From NCBI GenBank assembly GCA_012845835.1, contig JABAKD010000026.1, positions 706,983 to 770,982 on the forward strand: 64,000 bases of DNA, in the 5' to 3' direction. Origin of the DNA: Undaria pinnatifida. Lineage: Eukaryota > Sar > Phaeophyceae > Laminariales > Alariaceae. The position numbers were made by a program, and so were the translations under genes. Under the pieces are notes generated by a model. That model was not told the DNA's origin. It saw only the letters and a program-made list of their open reading frames with translations, and searched no databases. Positions 33,480 through 43,513 of this stretch are shown piece by piece (the stretch's first letter is position 1; every line of letters starts with the position of its first letter).

Positions 33480-34540
33480 TAGCGCTTCAGTGCAACGCTA
33501 TATATACCCCCCCCCCCATTTCTCGCTCTCTCTTGCTCAAACGCCCCACCTTATATCGAAATCCACCAGATTAATGAACACTTTACGCACTGGATATCAC
33601 CTCATTATCTTTCTAGAGCCATCCATGCCGCTGCTCCCCCCCCCCCCCCCGCCCCGAACGCCCCCTTCTTCCCCACCACCCGCACCAACGCCTAAACCTA
33701 GCCCCACACTTATAGCAAACCCCTCACCTAAAACCCTTCCCTTCCCCCCCGCCTCCGCAACCCTGCCGCCCCCCCCCCCCGCGCCCCCGCCGCCACCCCC
33801 CACCTCCCCAACCCCCCCACTCCATCCCACCCCCACCCCCTCGAACACTCTGCCCTCTCTCTACTCACTGATTGTACGACTTACCCCAGGATATACATGA
33901 TAAACTGATACATTCTTTCCAAAAACGTCACATTTATCCCCTCAAAACAATGTACAGTTTCCACGCACAGATTGAGCTGCCCCCCTCGCCCCCCCCCCGC
34001 CCAACCCCCCCCCCTATAATAAACTGGTGCATCATTTTTATTTTTTTTCATTTTTTTCCCCCAAAACCGTCAGATTTATCCCCTTGAAGGATTTATAGCT
34101 TCCACGCACAAATTGCCCGGCCGTCCGCCCACCCCCCCCAGTCGCCCCCCCTCCCCCCCCCCTCCAACCCCGCTCGATTTTGATCAAAACCAGGCCCTCA
34201 CGTCCTTCAAAACTCCGCCCCCCCCTCACCGGTTTTTCGACTTACAGAATTCACTTGATAAACGGATACATTGTCCTCCACAGCTGTCATATTTTGTCCA
34301 CCTCAGAAACAGGTTTTATAGTTTCTGCGCACAGACTGACTGACATTACCCTGTTGACCCTGACAGCTACACTGTAGTTGCAACGTGGATCGCCGACCTA
34401 TATCCTTAATGAGGACACACAACCCGTAATACGCGCGATCGGAGTATCACACACAGGTTGCAAAGACGAGTTTGGACAAACTATTCGACCTCCAGCTGGA
34501 GTGTATTTTCATTTTCTAATATATATTCCGAAGACGGCAT
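33480..34540 (+). repeat. C-tract interspersed repeats
   Basis: At least five C runs (33504, 33637, 33768, 33995, 34145) are embedded in recurring units: TTTCCACGCACAGATTGAGC, GTCAGATTTATCCCC, GATTTTGATCAAAACCAGG, CGACTTACAGAATTCACTTG and TACGCGCGATCGGAGTATC. The same order in reverse complement appears at 57050-57960, so the whole string is one composite repeat rather than random C runs. Confidence 0.75.
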
Positions 34541-34659
34541 TGCTCTCTGACTCTGCTTTTTTCTTGGATGGGACTTGCATCATTGTTGTAATATTACGGG
34601 GTTGTAACGAAGACCACTGATAGGGACAGCTTACGCTATACCTACAATGGGACCCGAAG

Positions 34660-34800
34660 GGTGCGCCAGCTAGCGTTGGGCTGCGAAAGCAACTGAGTTA
34701 AATCGACACACGACGCGTATGAAAATACGTGGAAGTCTGGTGAGCTAAAGCTTTATTTTTGCCCATTCGCCGGGGAGGATAGAAAAAAAAAAAAAAAAAC
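34660..34800 (+). repeat. A-tailed dispersed repeat, copy B
   Basis: Begins GCTGCGAAAGCAACTGAGTT, contains the CGTATGAAAATACG hairpin and GCCGGGGAGGATAG, and ends in a run of about 17 A at 34799. Colinear with 60045-60172. Confidence 0.8.
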
Positions 34801-34818
34801 GTCACACACGCCCACCAT

Positions 34819-35170
34819 TGTTGTGGTTGTTGTTCTCTCATTAACTCGCATAAAAATCAATCAAGTCCGTGGTCACAGGACAGGCTCCAGTCACCCTGGC
34901 GCTGAGGAATGCCCAAAGGAAAAAACGCAAACAAATCAAAGGTGGCACACGCATGTATCACAGCTGACGCAATTCATGCTTCCACCAGAAACATATAAAA
35001 GTGAAGTCGGGAGTCAGCCCACGACGTGCAAGGTCCATACTGGTGCATACGTCTTACTACTCGCGCCTGGACAAAACGACTCTTATACCGCTTTCCACCC
35101 AAGAAAGTCTACCACGTATATATTGCATGTAGTACCTATCACTACGCATACGCACGAAAGACGCAAGTCA
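34819..35170 (+). repeat. SINE-like unit with GTT head, copy 1
   Basis: Starts with GTT repeats followed by CTCATTAACTCGCATA, then GTCCGTGGTCACAGGACAGG, CTGACGCAATTCATGC, TCCATACTGGTGCATACGTC and AGACGCAAGTCATTTGG, and leads into an A-rich tail to about 35260. It is colinear with 36013-36390, 54795-55500 and 61030-61385. It encodes nothing. The A-rich end suggests reverse transposition, but I see no Pol III A/B boxes, so SINE is a working label. Confidence 0.65.
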
Positions 35171-35289
35171 TTTGGAAAAAAGAAACGAAGCAAAAAAAAA
35201 GAAGATAAAGGAATTGAAAGAAAAGGAAATAATAAACAAGGAAGCAAAAAAAACAGGGTGGTGTTCTTGTGGTGTTCGGTAACGATATT

Positions 35290-35640
35290 TTAGGCGGTCT
35301 CAGAAGCGGCGGTAATGCCACTTGCCGGTAGTTTTGCTGACGGTAGTCTGTATTTCGTTATTTGACAGTAACTACCTTGACGGAAACGGTAAAATCAAAA
35401 GAAATCGGTAATTATGTCAGTGGTGATAGGATACGACGGTAATTTTCGACGCGGTAGACGGTATTTCGATATCTGACGGTAACTGCCTTGACGGAAACAG
35501 TAAAACTAAAATATGCCGGTAATATTTCGGCTGGACTAATGCAACACGACGGTAATTTCTTGACGGTTGACGGTATTTCGCTTTCCGGCGGTAGCGCTCT
35601 TGTTGATAAACGGTAACACGAGAAACAGAGTGAGTGCGTA
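35290..35640 (+). repeat. ~111-bp tandem repeat with ACGGTA words
   Basis: Three units begin near 35341, 35452 and 35564 (periods 111 and 112), each with CGGTA-rich blocks, a GGTATTTCG word and, in the first two, CCTTGACGGAAAC-GTAAAA. No coding frame is conserved between units. Confidence 0.75.
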
Positions 35641-35649
35641 GATCAAATT

Positions 35650-36010
35650 ATGTTTTTGTCTTGCGAACAAGGCTTTTCACCATGTATGTTCAAAACCGAA
35701 TCCGATATGAAATCGCTTGCGACGTACAGAATAATCCACAATCTCTGCACCTCCTCCCCCTCCTTTTTCTTCCCCATCCGTCCGTCGACTTTGCCTGTGC
35801 GTGAAGTGCCCTGTTTTTCGCCTTTCTCCTTTCGTTGGAGCTGCACCACGTTGTCCGTGATGGCTGCATCAGCGAGAAAGCGTTTCTCGGCCACACGCAG
35901 TACCGCCGTGAAAAAAGTGTTGAACAGCAGTGGCGCGAGCACGCATCCTTGCCTGAGACCTTGCCCCACGTCAAACTTATCCGAGCACTCTCCATCATTG
36001 ACCCTATGTA
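35650..36010 (-). pseudogene. LINE reverse transcriptase fragment 2
   Basis: The minus strand reads ECSDKFDVGQGLRQGCVLAP, LLFNTFFTAVLRVAEKRFLA and DAAITDNVVQLQRKEKGEK, the RT block GLRQGC-L-P-LF. It ends downstream at CRDCGLFCTSQA before the active site and is cut at about 36010 by a SINE-like unit. Only about 120 codons remain. Confidence 0.8.
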
Positions 36011-36012
36011 AC

Positions 36013-36390
36013 GCATGATCAAGTCGGTGGTCACAGGACAGGCTCCATTCACTCTGGAGCTGAGGAATACCCCAGGGAGAAAATACAAACAAACCAAAGG
36101 TGGTACACGCATATATCGCAGCTGACGCGATTCACGCCCCAGCCAGAAACATACCTGGTACTGCTGTATACAAAGTAAAATAGGGAGTCAGCCTACGATG
36201 TGTCAGGTCCATACTGGTGCATACGTCAGCCTACGATGTGCCAGGTCCATACTGGTGCATACGTCTCACTACTCGAGCCAACCCGACTATACCGCTTGCC
36301 ACGAAAGAAAGACTACCACGTATATATTAGAGACGAAATACCTACTACTACCCATACGCCAGTCAGACGCAAGTCAATTGCAATGAATAA
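36013..36390 (+). repeat. SINE-like unit, copy 2, with a 38-bp internal duplication
   Basis: Lacks the GTT head and starts at GATCAAGTCGGTGGTCACAGG. The segment CAGCCTACGATGTG-CAGGTC is present twice, at 36189 and 36227, exactly 38 bp apart with one difference. Otherwise it is colinear with copy 1 up to the A-rich end. Confidence 0.7.
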
Positions 36391-36908
36391 AAATCGAAAT
36401 GTATGTCGTTGTTATTAGACTAGACTATACACACGGCTAACGCTTGTCATTTTCAATAAAAAAACAAAATGTGGTCATCAGACTGTGAACTAGATGAACC
36501 ACAACAACAAAAAATCGCGAGTGAACAGCCGATAACAAGTGAAATATCAGCGTACCGGACACGAACAGCAGGGAAATTCAACCCAATAAAGATACAAGGA
36601 GTCGTACACAAGTAAGTACATATATTAGGCTAGACAACTATATACGCATGCATGCTACCAGGTATACATGCATTTTACCAGGTGGAGCATGTCACAAAAT
36701 ACAATGAATATAACAAAAACTTCAGGACGGGGATACATACATGTACAACTGCTGTCAAAAGTAGCACGGAAGAAACTACGTAGACTTGCTAGCAGTGCGG
36801 GGGCCGGTGGCAAGCCAAAGACAATCTACACAGCGCTACCAAAACGCACGCGTCTGATACAGCCTACATACAGTCGTACGCGAAGAGGGTGTGAGAGGAT
36901 ACAGGGCT
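36391..36908. other. No recognisable gene; possible upstream region of the SV2-like exon
   Basis: A/C-rich sequence (CACAACAACAAAAAATCGCG near 36490) without a domain. If the exon at 36909 is real, its promoter and 5' UTR would lie here. No TATA box can be singled out. Confidence 0.35.
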
Positions 36909-37013
36909 ATGACGAAGACATATGAGAGTCCAGACCTCCCCTCGTTTTCGGATGCAATCGATGCGATCGGCATGGGACCGTTTCAGTCTCGGCTTGGACT
37001 TGTCTGCGGATTG
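36909..37013 (+). CDS. First exon of an SV2/SVOP-like MFS transporter (orphan)
   Basis: ATG at 36909 opens 35 codons containing SFSDAIDAIGMGPFQSRLGL then VCGL, ended by TTG and a GTGAGT donor at 37014. The block DAIDAIG-G-FQ-RL---CGL is the conserved cytoplasmic entry to the first membrane helix of SV2-related and other organic-ion MFS transporters, normally followed by GWMADAME. I looked for that next exon in the following 1.3 kb and did not find it before the LTR element at 38331. Either the rest lies beyond the 16-kb insertion or this is a fragment. The product would be a 12-helix plasma- or vesicle-membrane transporter. Confidence 0.55.
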
Positions 37014-38330
37014 GTGAGTTTTTCACGAACTGGATGGTCAGCTCTGCATGGTTGCCAATAACTCGCGAACGTTTTTTTTAGGTGAGCATTGATCATCGAG
37101 CATGTTGACTGGGAGTTGAGTTTTGTTGGTGGTCTACGAACGGCTGACAACCCGCCAGTTTGTTGCCAGTGCCACGTATGTCATTTGTGAGCGATGGTTT
37201 TTGCGATGGATGCTTGCAGCTCATGTCCACAGCGCACAGTGGATGTTTAGGTCAATTGCTGTAGAGCCTGCGGTAGAATGCTTACCTGAGGTATAGATCC
37301 GACGGAGATCTACAGTCTATCTGTATCGTCGTAGAGTACCATCACTACTACGTGCTGCTGCTACTACTTTTAATTATACTACAACTACTACGAAGGAAGT
37401 GTGTTCATGCTGATGATTGACGCAAACGCGCATACTGGAACAAGGGTGGGACAAGAAGATATTCGCGATTGATTGTTTGGATAATGGGAACGCGATGATG
37501 AGCCCAACGGCATTGACAAGCGCCTGCTGGCGTTCACGACGGACACAAAGCTTGCTCTCACGAAAACGATTTTTTGCCCATTGAAGGGAGAAATTCTGCA
37601 TACCAGTCAGTGTTGTTTTACTCTAGACTAAAGTCTAGTCTATATATACTTGAAATGCAGCGCAATAACACCTGATGGTGCGCAGCTACAATGGACATTG
37701 TGTCGTGTTGTGAGGATGTCCAGGTAGCCATTGGCGACGGGGTGCCCGTGGACCTAAACAAGTAAGCTCTGCGACGACGTGGCGTGATGCGCGAGCAACA
37801 TGACATATGTACGTGTATGATGATCCCGAGCGGTGCCATTGGAGGTTTCCGAAAACTATGTGTGTTTCTTTTCTCTGGGACGCCCGTCTGACTCAAACCC
37901 CTCTCCATCACCACAGACACCGAATTCGATGTAGCGGAGACCCCCGTTAGGGATACTGACCGAGACTTCCGAGAGAGGTGTCGGGTGTCGAGCTAGTGGT
38001 GCCTACCCCGTTTATGGTACGTGAACGCCCGCGACCAAACCTTCATGTGCTATCCAAACCGGTGAAGAAAAGTTGCAAATATTTCATAAAGCTGTGTCTT
38101 GGATCTCTTCACCGTCGCCACTACGGCATGCTTAGCGTCAGTATTATTCAAGCGCGAACCGAGCAGGCGCGACCCCAAGTCGCTTGTAGGCACTCGGTCA
38201 AACCTCGTTGTCTCTCGATGCCCCAAGAGAAATCTTCATCAACATTGACCCAATAAACAATCTAATTCGAGCGGCGTCAACAACTGCGGCTCAGCGTTAA
38301 CCGTCAGCAGCCTGTTAACTCCTGTGCTGC
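37014..38330. other. Region after the orphan exon; possible short exon pair
   Basis: No conserved coding sequence. One stretch (DVQVAIGDGVPVDLNK near 37713-37761) ends at GTAAGC, and a good acceptor (CATCACCACAG, ending 37917) follows, with TEFDVAETPVRDTDRDF in another phase beyond it. The two phases do not join cleanly, so I do not call a gene. CTGC just before 38331 matches the flank at 54487. Confidence 0.3.
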
Positions 38331-38785
38331 TGTTACGGTTACATTGTTACGGTTGATAGGAGTTGCACTTTTGGGAATGCGTTAGTCCCAATAGGTACTA
38401 GCAGTATGGTCCGTCTTGCAGGGTCCCCGTCTGGGAGGGACTGGTTCCTCGCCTCCCTCTGCTCTGTACTCCTTTGCTTGCCCTGAGTTAGCAATAATCC
38501 ATAAAGCGAATACCGTATCCACGACCGGAGACCTTCTACTCCTTCTCACAAGCCACTTTCAAGGCTTACACTACCGCTGTTCAGGCTCAACCACCGAACT
38601 CGGTACCGATCGGGAGGCTGCTATCATCAGGTCGGTAGCAGTGCTTTGTAGGCTGGGTCCCTGGCACCTTCCTCTCTGTACAATGCACACAAAACTTAGG
38701 GTCCTGCCGCATGAATGGCTAGAGACCACTCAGACTCACATAGACATCGGATCCGCCTCTATCCCTAGCCTCCCCTTCCGTAATA
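38331..38785 (+). repeat. Left LTR, 455 bp
   Basis: Identical by eye to 54032-54486. It starts with a short direct repeat (TGTTACGGTT at 38331 and again 15 bp later). A 134-codon open frame starting at 38416 is shared with the other LTR and is not considered a gene. Confidence 0.93.
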
Positions 38786-38803
38786 TGGTGTCCAATCCGA
38801 GAC
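38786..38803 (+). promoter_or_regulatory. Primer-binding site
   Basis: TGGTGTCCAATCCGAGAC starts immediately after the LTR with the TGG that would pair with tRNA CCA. The tRNA is not identified; it is not the usual initiator-Met sequence of many Copia elements. Confidence 0.5.
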
Positions 38804-41122
38804 CTCCGTGCTGTAGATGAACCGTAGTTGCGCTTTCCATGCTGTAGCCGCGTGGCTTGTAAGCTCTTTCGCGCCTTTCTGTTTTTTATTGCCCGCTGGC
38901 ACGTGTTGGCGCTTCTGTTTTTTTTTCCATCCGCTTTGTCATACGCACTTGTAGGGGAAGGCAGAGTGCTTGGGTGTGTTCGATTTTTTTTCCTTTGCCC
39001 GTTGCCGCCACCACAATAGCTGTTCCTGTACCCGCGTGGATAGCTGGTTGCCACTGGACAGTTGAACTACCAGGTTGATCGGATTGAGTGATCATTGATG
39101 GGTCGTGTCTCTCGCACTTGCGGCTCCACAGCAGCAGACTCACCCGTGCGGCAGCCAGAAACGATGATGAGAGTGTGAAAAGTGCGTAAGACCGAAGACC
39201 CCGAGTCGAGCTGCGTGCTAGTGTTTGAACCTCGTGCATGTTTGGGATCATCCTCGTGACCTCTCCCCCCTGGACTAGTCTCACATTTGGCAGTGACCTG
39301 TCGACCACCGTGGTGTCAGAGCGCTATTTTGGTGTGGGTTGGGCCTCTCTGTCTAGTAAAACCTCTCCTTCCCACCCTACCTACTAGTGACGCGGCGCTT
39401 GATGCTCGATCACTCCTCAAAAATAAATAAATAAAAACGTCTGGATTCCCGCGCGCCTGTGGGTTGTGTATCGTGCTGTGTTTTTTAGTTATTTGCTTTG
39501 CCCTGTGGGTGGGTATACTGTAGCTTGGGACCTTAATCCCAAAAACAAAAATGCACCGAACTGTTACTCGCTTGGTATACGCCTGGTATACCACTCCTCT
39601 CTCTCCGTGCTGTCTCATCAGCCCACCTACTGTTTGCTCGAGCCCATCGTTCTCGTCGTTTTGTATAGCGCACAAAAAACAAGCACCACGCTGTTTCTGA
39701 ATTATTTTGTCACCTTGTCTGCATTCACATGTGTCCATCCGGGATACGCGCTTGCCCTCGCGGGTGATCACCCTGTGTATTTCCCTCTGGTTTCGGGTTT
39801 CTCGTTGTGGTTCTGTGTGCTGCTTTTTCTGCGGCTGCTCCTCTTGTGCCCCTCTGCTGCTATATATTTTTTGTGCTCCGAGCGCATGGCATCATCACTC
39901 ATTTTGTTCCTCTTTTTCGGAGCGCGTGAGCGCGACTTTTAGCGCGCGCTCCTGGGAGCCCAGCCTGTCCAGCAGCAGTTAGGTGGACACGGTGCCGCCT
40001 TTGCACGCGTCCCGCGTCGATACCCAATCGCGTCGCTTTCAAGATGCTATTTTCTCGTCCTTTTTTGTGTTTTTTTTTGTTTTGTTGTTTTTTTTTGTTC
40101 ACTTGAACATTGTGTCGACCTTTTTCGCGAGTGGATCCCATATTACAACGCAGAAGTATTGCTGCTGTAGACTAACTATTTCGACTGGTATCCGCTGATC
40201 TTTTGGGTCCACGACACACCCAGGGGAGCACGCTACCCTGGAGTGTGTCTGTATCGTTGCTCTCACCATGGCTCCCTCCAGTTCCCATTGCCCTCTCTGT
40301 CGTTGTCGGATGGCACAGGTGGAAGTTAAACAGCAGTACACCCGGTTAGGCCCCCGCCCTAGACTTTCCGGCAGCCAGCTCAAAAATGATGAAAGAGAAG
40401 CAAAATCATAAGTCCGAAGGGATGCGGGATAGTGGTTTGAGTGCGCGCCACGGGTGTACTGGCTGCGGAAACTCCCAGGCCTTTTATCCGCACGTGTGTC
40501 TCTGCTGTCGCTGCCGTTGCTGTTGCCGCGCGTTGTTGCCTGCGTTGCTTGTTCTCCACTGTTTGGGGTGCCCCGGGAGCACTGCCTACAGCAGGAGAGG
40601 CCCAAAGTGGTACGATGTTCGAATTTTTACACTCGCAACAACAGCAGTTCCTTGCGCTGAGAAATTGGACAGCAGTGATGTATGTGTCTTGTGTTGATAA
40701 GAGGGGAGCCTCGCGACTTTTGAAATTACTGAACCCATTCCTGACGTACTTGAGTTGTGTTCCCCAGCCACAACGGCACAATGGGAGGGTCTTCGCCTGG
40801 TTGAGCCGTGTTGTTGTCTCCTATGTTGGGGGAGACGACAACCAGTCTCCTCTGGGTCCGCGCCTTTCTGGGTCGTATCGCTACTATACATTCTGCTACT
40901 GCTGTATTTCACATGCCCCATTTCCCATTACTGTTATTTAGCCTGCAATGGGAGGGTCTGCGCCTGGTCGAGCCGTGTTGTTGTCTCCTATGTTTGGGGG
41001 GACAGCAACCAGTCTCCTCTGGGTCCGAGCCCTCCCGCGCCATCATGTCACCTGATATATTTCCACTGCTGTATTGCTAACATGCTACTCGTCTTCCCAC
41101 TTTAGAAGCTGTGTCAATCAAT
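38804..41122 (+). other. Left internal part of the non-autonomous element
   Basis: T- and G-rich, with no recognisable Gag, protease or integrase. Open frames here are rich in L, S, C and F and look like chance. A 157-bp tandem duplication begins at 40791 and 40948 (ATGGGAGGGTCT, CGCCTGGT-GAGCCGTGTTG, CCAGTCTCCTCTGGGTCCG). Confidence 0.6.
40791..41100 (+). repeat. 157-bp tandem duplication
   Basis: ATGGGAGGGTCTTCGCCTGG at 40791 and its near copy at 40948 begin two units that stay alignable to CCAGTCTCCTCTGGGTCCG and beyond. Confidence 0.8.
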
Positions 41123-41217
41123 TGATTAATTTTTTTTTATTTTTTTATTTTTTTTCTCCGGCGGATGGGGAAAAATAAAGTATTAGCTCACCACACTTCC
41201 ACGTATTTTCATACGCG
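41123..41217 (-). repeat. A-tailed dispersed repeat, copy D (interrupted by Ty3)
   Basis: On the minus strand it reads CGCGTATGAAAATACGTGG, GTGTGGTGAGCTAATAC, CCCCATCCGCCGGAG and then an A-rich tail. Its upstream end meets the Ty3 element at the TATA target site (41218-41221). Confidence 0.75.
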
Positions 41218-41221
41218 TATA

Positions 41222-41712
41222 TAAGATTCGTAGTCAAAACCGTCGGTGGGTCGTGATCCCACTTCTCTCTGCGTGAGCAGAGTGTTCTCACTGTTGAACT
41301 ACGACGGCAGAGTGTGAGACAACACGGGCTGATACAGCAGGCCGTTGACAGAGGGAGAGACAGGACAGGTTGAGATGGACTCACTCCCAGAAGTGCAAGG
41401 AGAAGGAGTAGTAGTTGTTGTTGTGTTGTTGTGAGAGCGGTGGGCGAGCAGTTGTCGGTGCTCCCTCAGCTCTCGGATAAAAGGAACAATCCAGCGGGAC
41501 CTTCCAACGTCCCGCTGCGGAGAATCCGCTAGGCGGTGTATCCGCCGCGGAGGATCCGTCAGCGGAACGTGGAGGGGAAGGCTCCGTGGCGTGTTCCAGA
41601 CATGACAATCTCCCGTGTTCCCCAAGCGATCCTTCCAGAAACGACGTCTGGAAGGTTGAAGGGGTTTCGACATTTTCCCTAGGCGTGTTGGTTCGGGGAC
41701 ATGGTATCCACA
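41222..41712 (-). repeat. 3' LTR, 491 bp
   Basis: On the minus strand begins TGTGGATACCATGTCC and ends CGAATCTTA. No difference from 49533-50023 was found by eye. It contains paired GCGGAT/ATCCGC words near 41518-41556 and the tRNA-like sequence at 41239-41308. Confidence 0.95.
41239..41308 (-). ncRNA. tRNA-like sequence in the 3' LTR
   Basis: Seventy nt on the minus strand fold as a tRNA. The acceptor is GCCGTCG with CGACGGT (one G-U), then T8 A9. The D arm is GTTC-AACAGTGA-GAAC, the anticodon stem CTCTG/CAGAG with a 6-nt loop (CTCACG) instead of 7, the variable region AGAA, and the T arm GTGGG-ATCACGA-CCCAC. TAGTTCAACAG fits the Pol III A box fully and GATCACGAC fits the B box except one base. 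The short anticodon loop and altered T loop argue against a working tRNA. An identical copy lies at 49550-49619. Confidence 0.65.
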
Positions 41713-43513
41713 TCACCCCCCAGTTTTAGTGGTGATAGAGCTCGAACTCCACCAAAACTCAAAAGTAACGGGACCATAGACAAGAGTAACAACACGTCTA
41801 GTTGATATACAAACTTCCAGTGGCGATTCGCTAACGCTCGGCAGTTTGTACACTCCTTTGGACAAGATGGACAAGACAGCATGACAAACTGACAAACTGC
41901 TGTAGTACCGTAGACATGTGGATAAAAATCCGGACATAGGATCGGACATGATAAAATATAGCGAATGACAAGAGCATAATCCTTTCGCATGCGGTATGTT
42001 CAAATACATATCGCGGACATTGCGGCTGGCCAGCTGTGGATTACGACAAAATATAGAAAAATGATCCTGGACAGGGGCGTGCGAGAGCAACGACAATAAA
42101 TAAATAACCCGGGTTTATTAGCAAAAATATGCTAATTAGACGCACGCTACACGAAACGAGTGTGTATACTCATCGTGTGGACAACATGGCTGAAGGCTCA
42201 ACAGGCGTGACATGAGTCGTATATGCTGGAAAGCAAAACGACTTACCTGACGGAGACAATAAATTATACACCAAACATGTTATACTGCGACAAGGACATT
42301 TGGCTGATCACACTACACTTGGCATCTGATGGGTGTTCGAGACCGAATCAGAAGTCAATTGTGGTACACATCAGTTGGCATCTGATGGGTGTTCGAGACC
42401 GAATCAGAAGTCAATTGTGGTACACATAACAGCCTGGGCGGTGACCGAAGTCGACACGAGACAACCGCCAACAGTATACATTTCAGGGTCGCATCCATAT
42501 AAAAAATACTAGAAAAAAAAAATGGATAAAAGGCGACAAGTTGACTGACAGTAATCGTGCTTACGGGCATTATGCCGCAGATGTGCAACGATATTGGAGT
42601 GTGCAGTGGGAGACATACAAACGTTCGACAGACAGACACATAATGTATGCCGTAGTTCATCTGTGTCTGTATCAAATACAGATCGCAACAGAATGAGGCA
42701 TTTTTCAAAGACAAATGGTGTGCGCGAACGCTGGATATTTATTATCAATCCAACCACTGGTGTGCTACGGTGCCAAGTACTTTCCAGTACTGAAGAGACA
42801 AGTGCCCAACGACAACAGAAGCCATGAGATCGACCCCCCATAAAGCGATGGGAATCGGGTCTCTTACGACTATACATCGCGCCAATAAGTGCTAACCTCA
42901 GGTTGTACGATACTTACAGTGCATACAGAAGGCAATGCGCAAGAAACCAAACTGCTGAAAATCAAAAGAAAACAAACGAAACCAACAAACTACGCAGGGC
43001 ACTGCGAATGGCGACATAACGAAGTCACGAGAATGCTCGTGTGACAGGACGCCGAAGACATTGACAAGTTGGCACACACACTAGACACATGCTCCTTTTG
43101 GCTATGCTAGACCTGACGGTCACCCCCCCTGCAATTGAGGTGATTTGGTATTTACCATTGCAGGCCTAATGGTACTAGTCAAACTAGTACAGTGGACAGT
43201 CTCAATCGCGGGATCAAAACATGCCGCTGAGCTGGAAGCCAAAATACAGGAAAGTCAACAAAAAGACATAAGGTGCTAAGAATACAGTTCACCACGGAGG
43301 GCGAGGACAATACTTTAGAGTGCGCGGTACTCGCACTGGACAACAGACAAGCCATGAGGTGACTACACCTTAAAAGAAAACAACTCCTGAAGGAGCTTGA
43401 CACATATGATGGAACAAATAGCACAGGGCTGACATCAGTAGTTGCTCAGTCTGATGTGACAAAATAAAGCGCTAAAACAAGACAAGACGATACAAGAAAA
43501 GCCCATTAAAGTG
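41713..43513 (-). other. 3' non-coding region between pol and LTR
   Basis: About 1.8 kb, unusually long, without a recognisable envelope or other gene. It contains a 56-bp direct duplication starting at 42319 and 42375 (TTGGCATCTGATGGGTGTTC). The polypurine tract is at its LTR end (41713-41724). Confidence 0.65.

Noticed and set aside
33400..33900. Proline-rich 166-residue frame
   Set aside because: It is the translation of C runs in interspersed repeats. The same block elsewhere gives glycine-rich frames on the other strand.
38416..38820. 134-codon frame shared by 38416 and 54117
   Set aside because: It lies inside the two identical LTRs, so the conservation is that of the LTR, with no known protein match.
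41239..41308. Genuine host tRNA gene
   Set aside because: A 6-nt anticodon loop and a T loop lacking TTCGA make a working tRNA unlikely. It is reported as tRNA-like only.
41713..42096. Possible envelope-like gene between pol and the 3' LTR
   Set aside because: The 127-codon frame has no signal peptide, transmembrane pair or cleavage motif. The region is treated as long 3' non-coding sequence.
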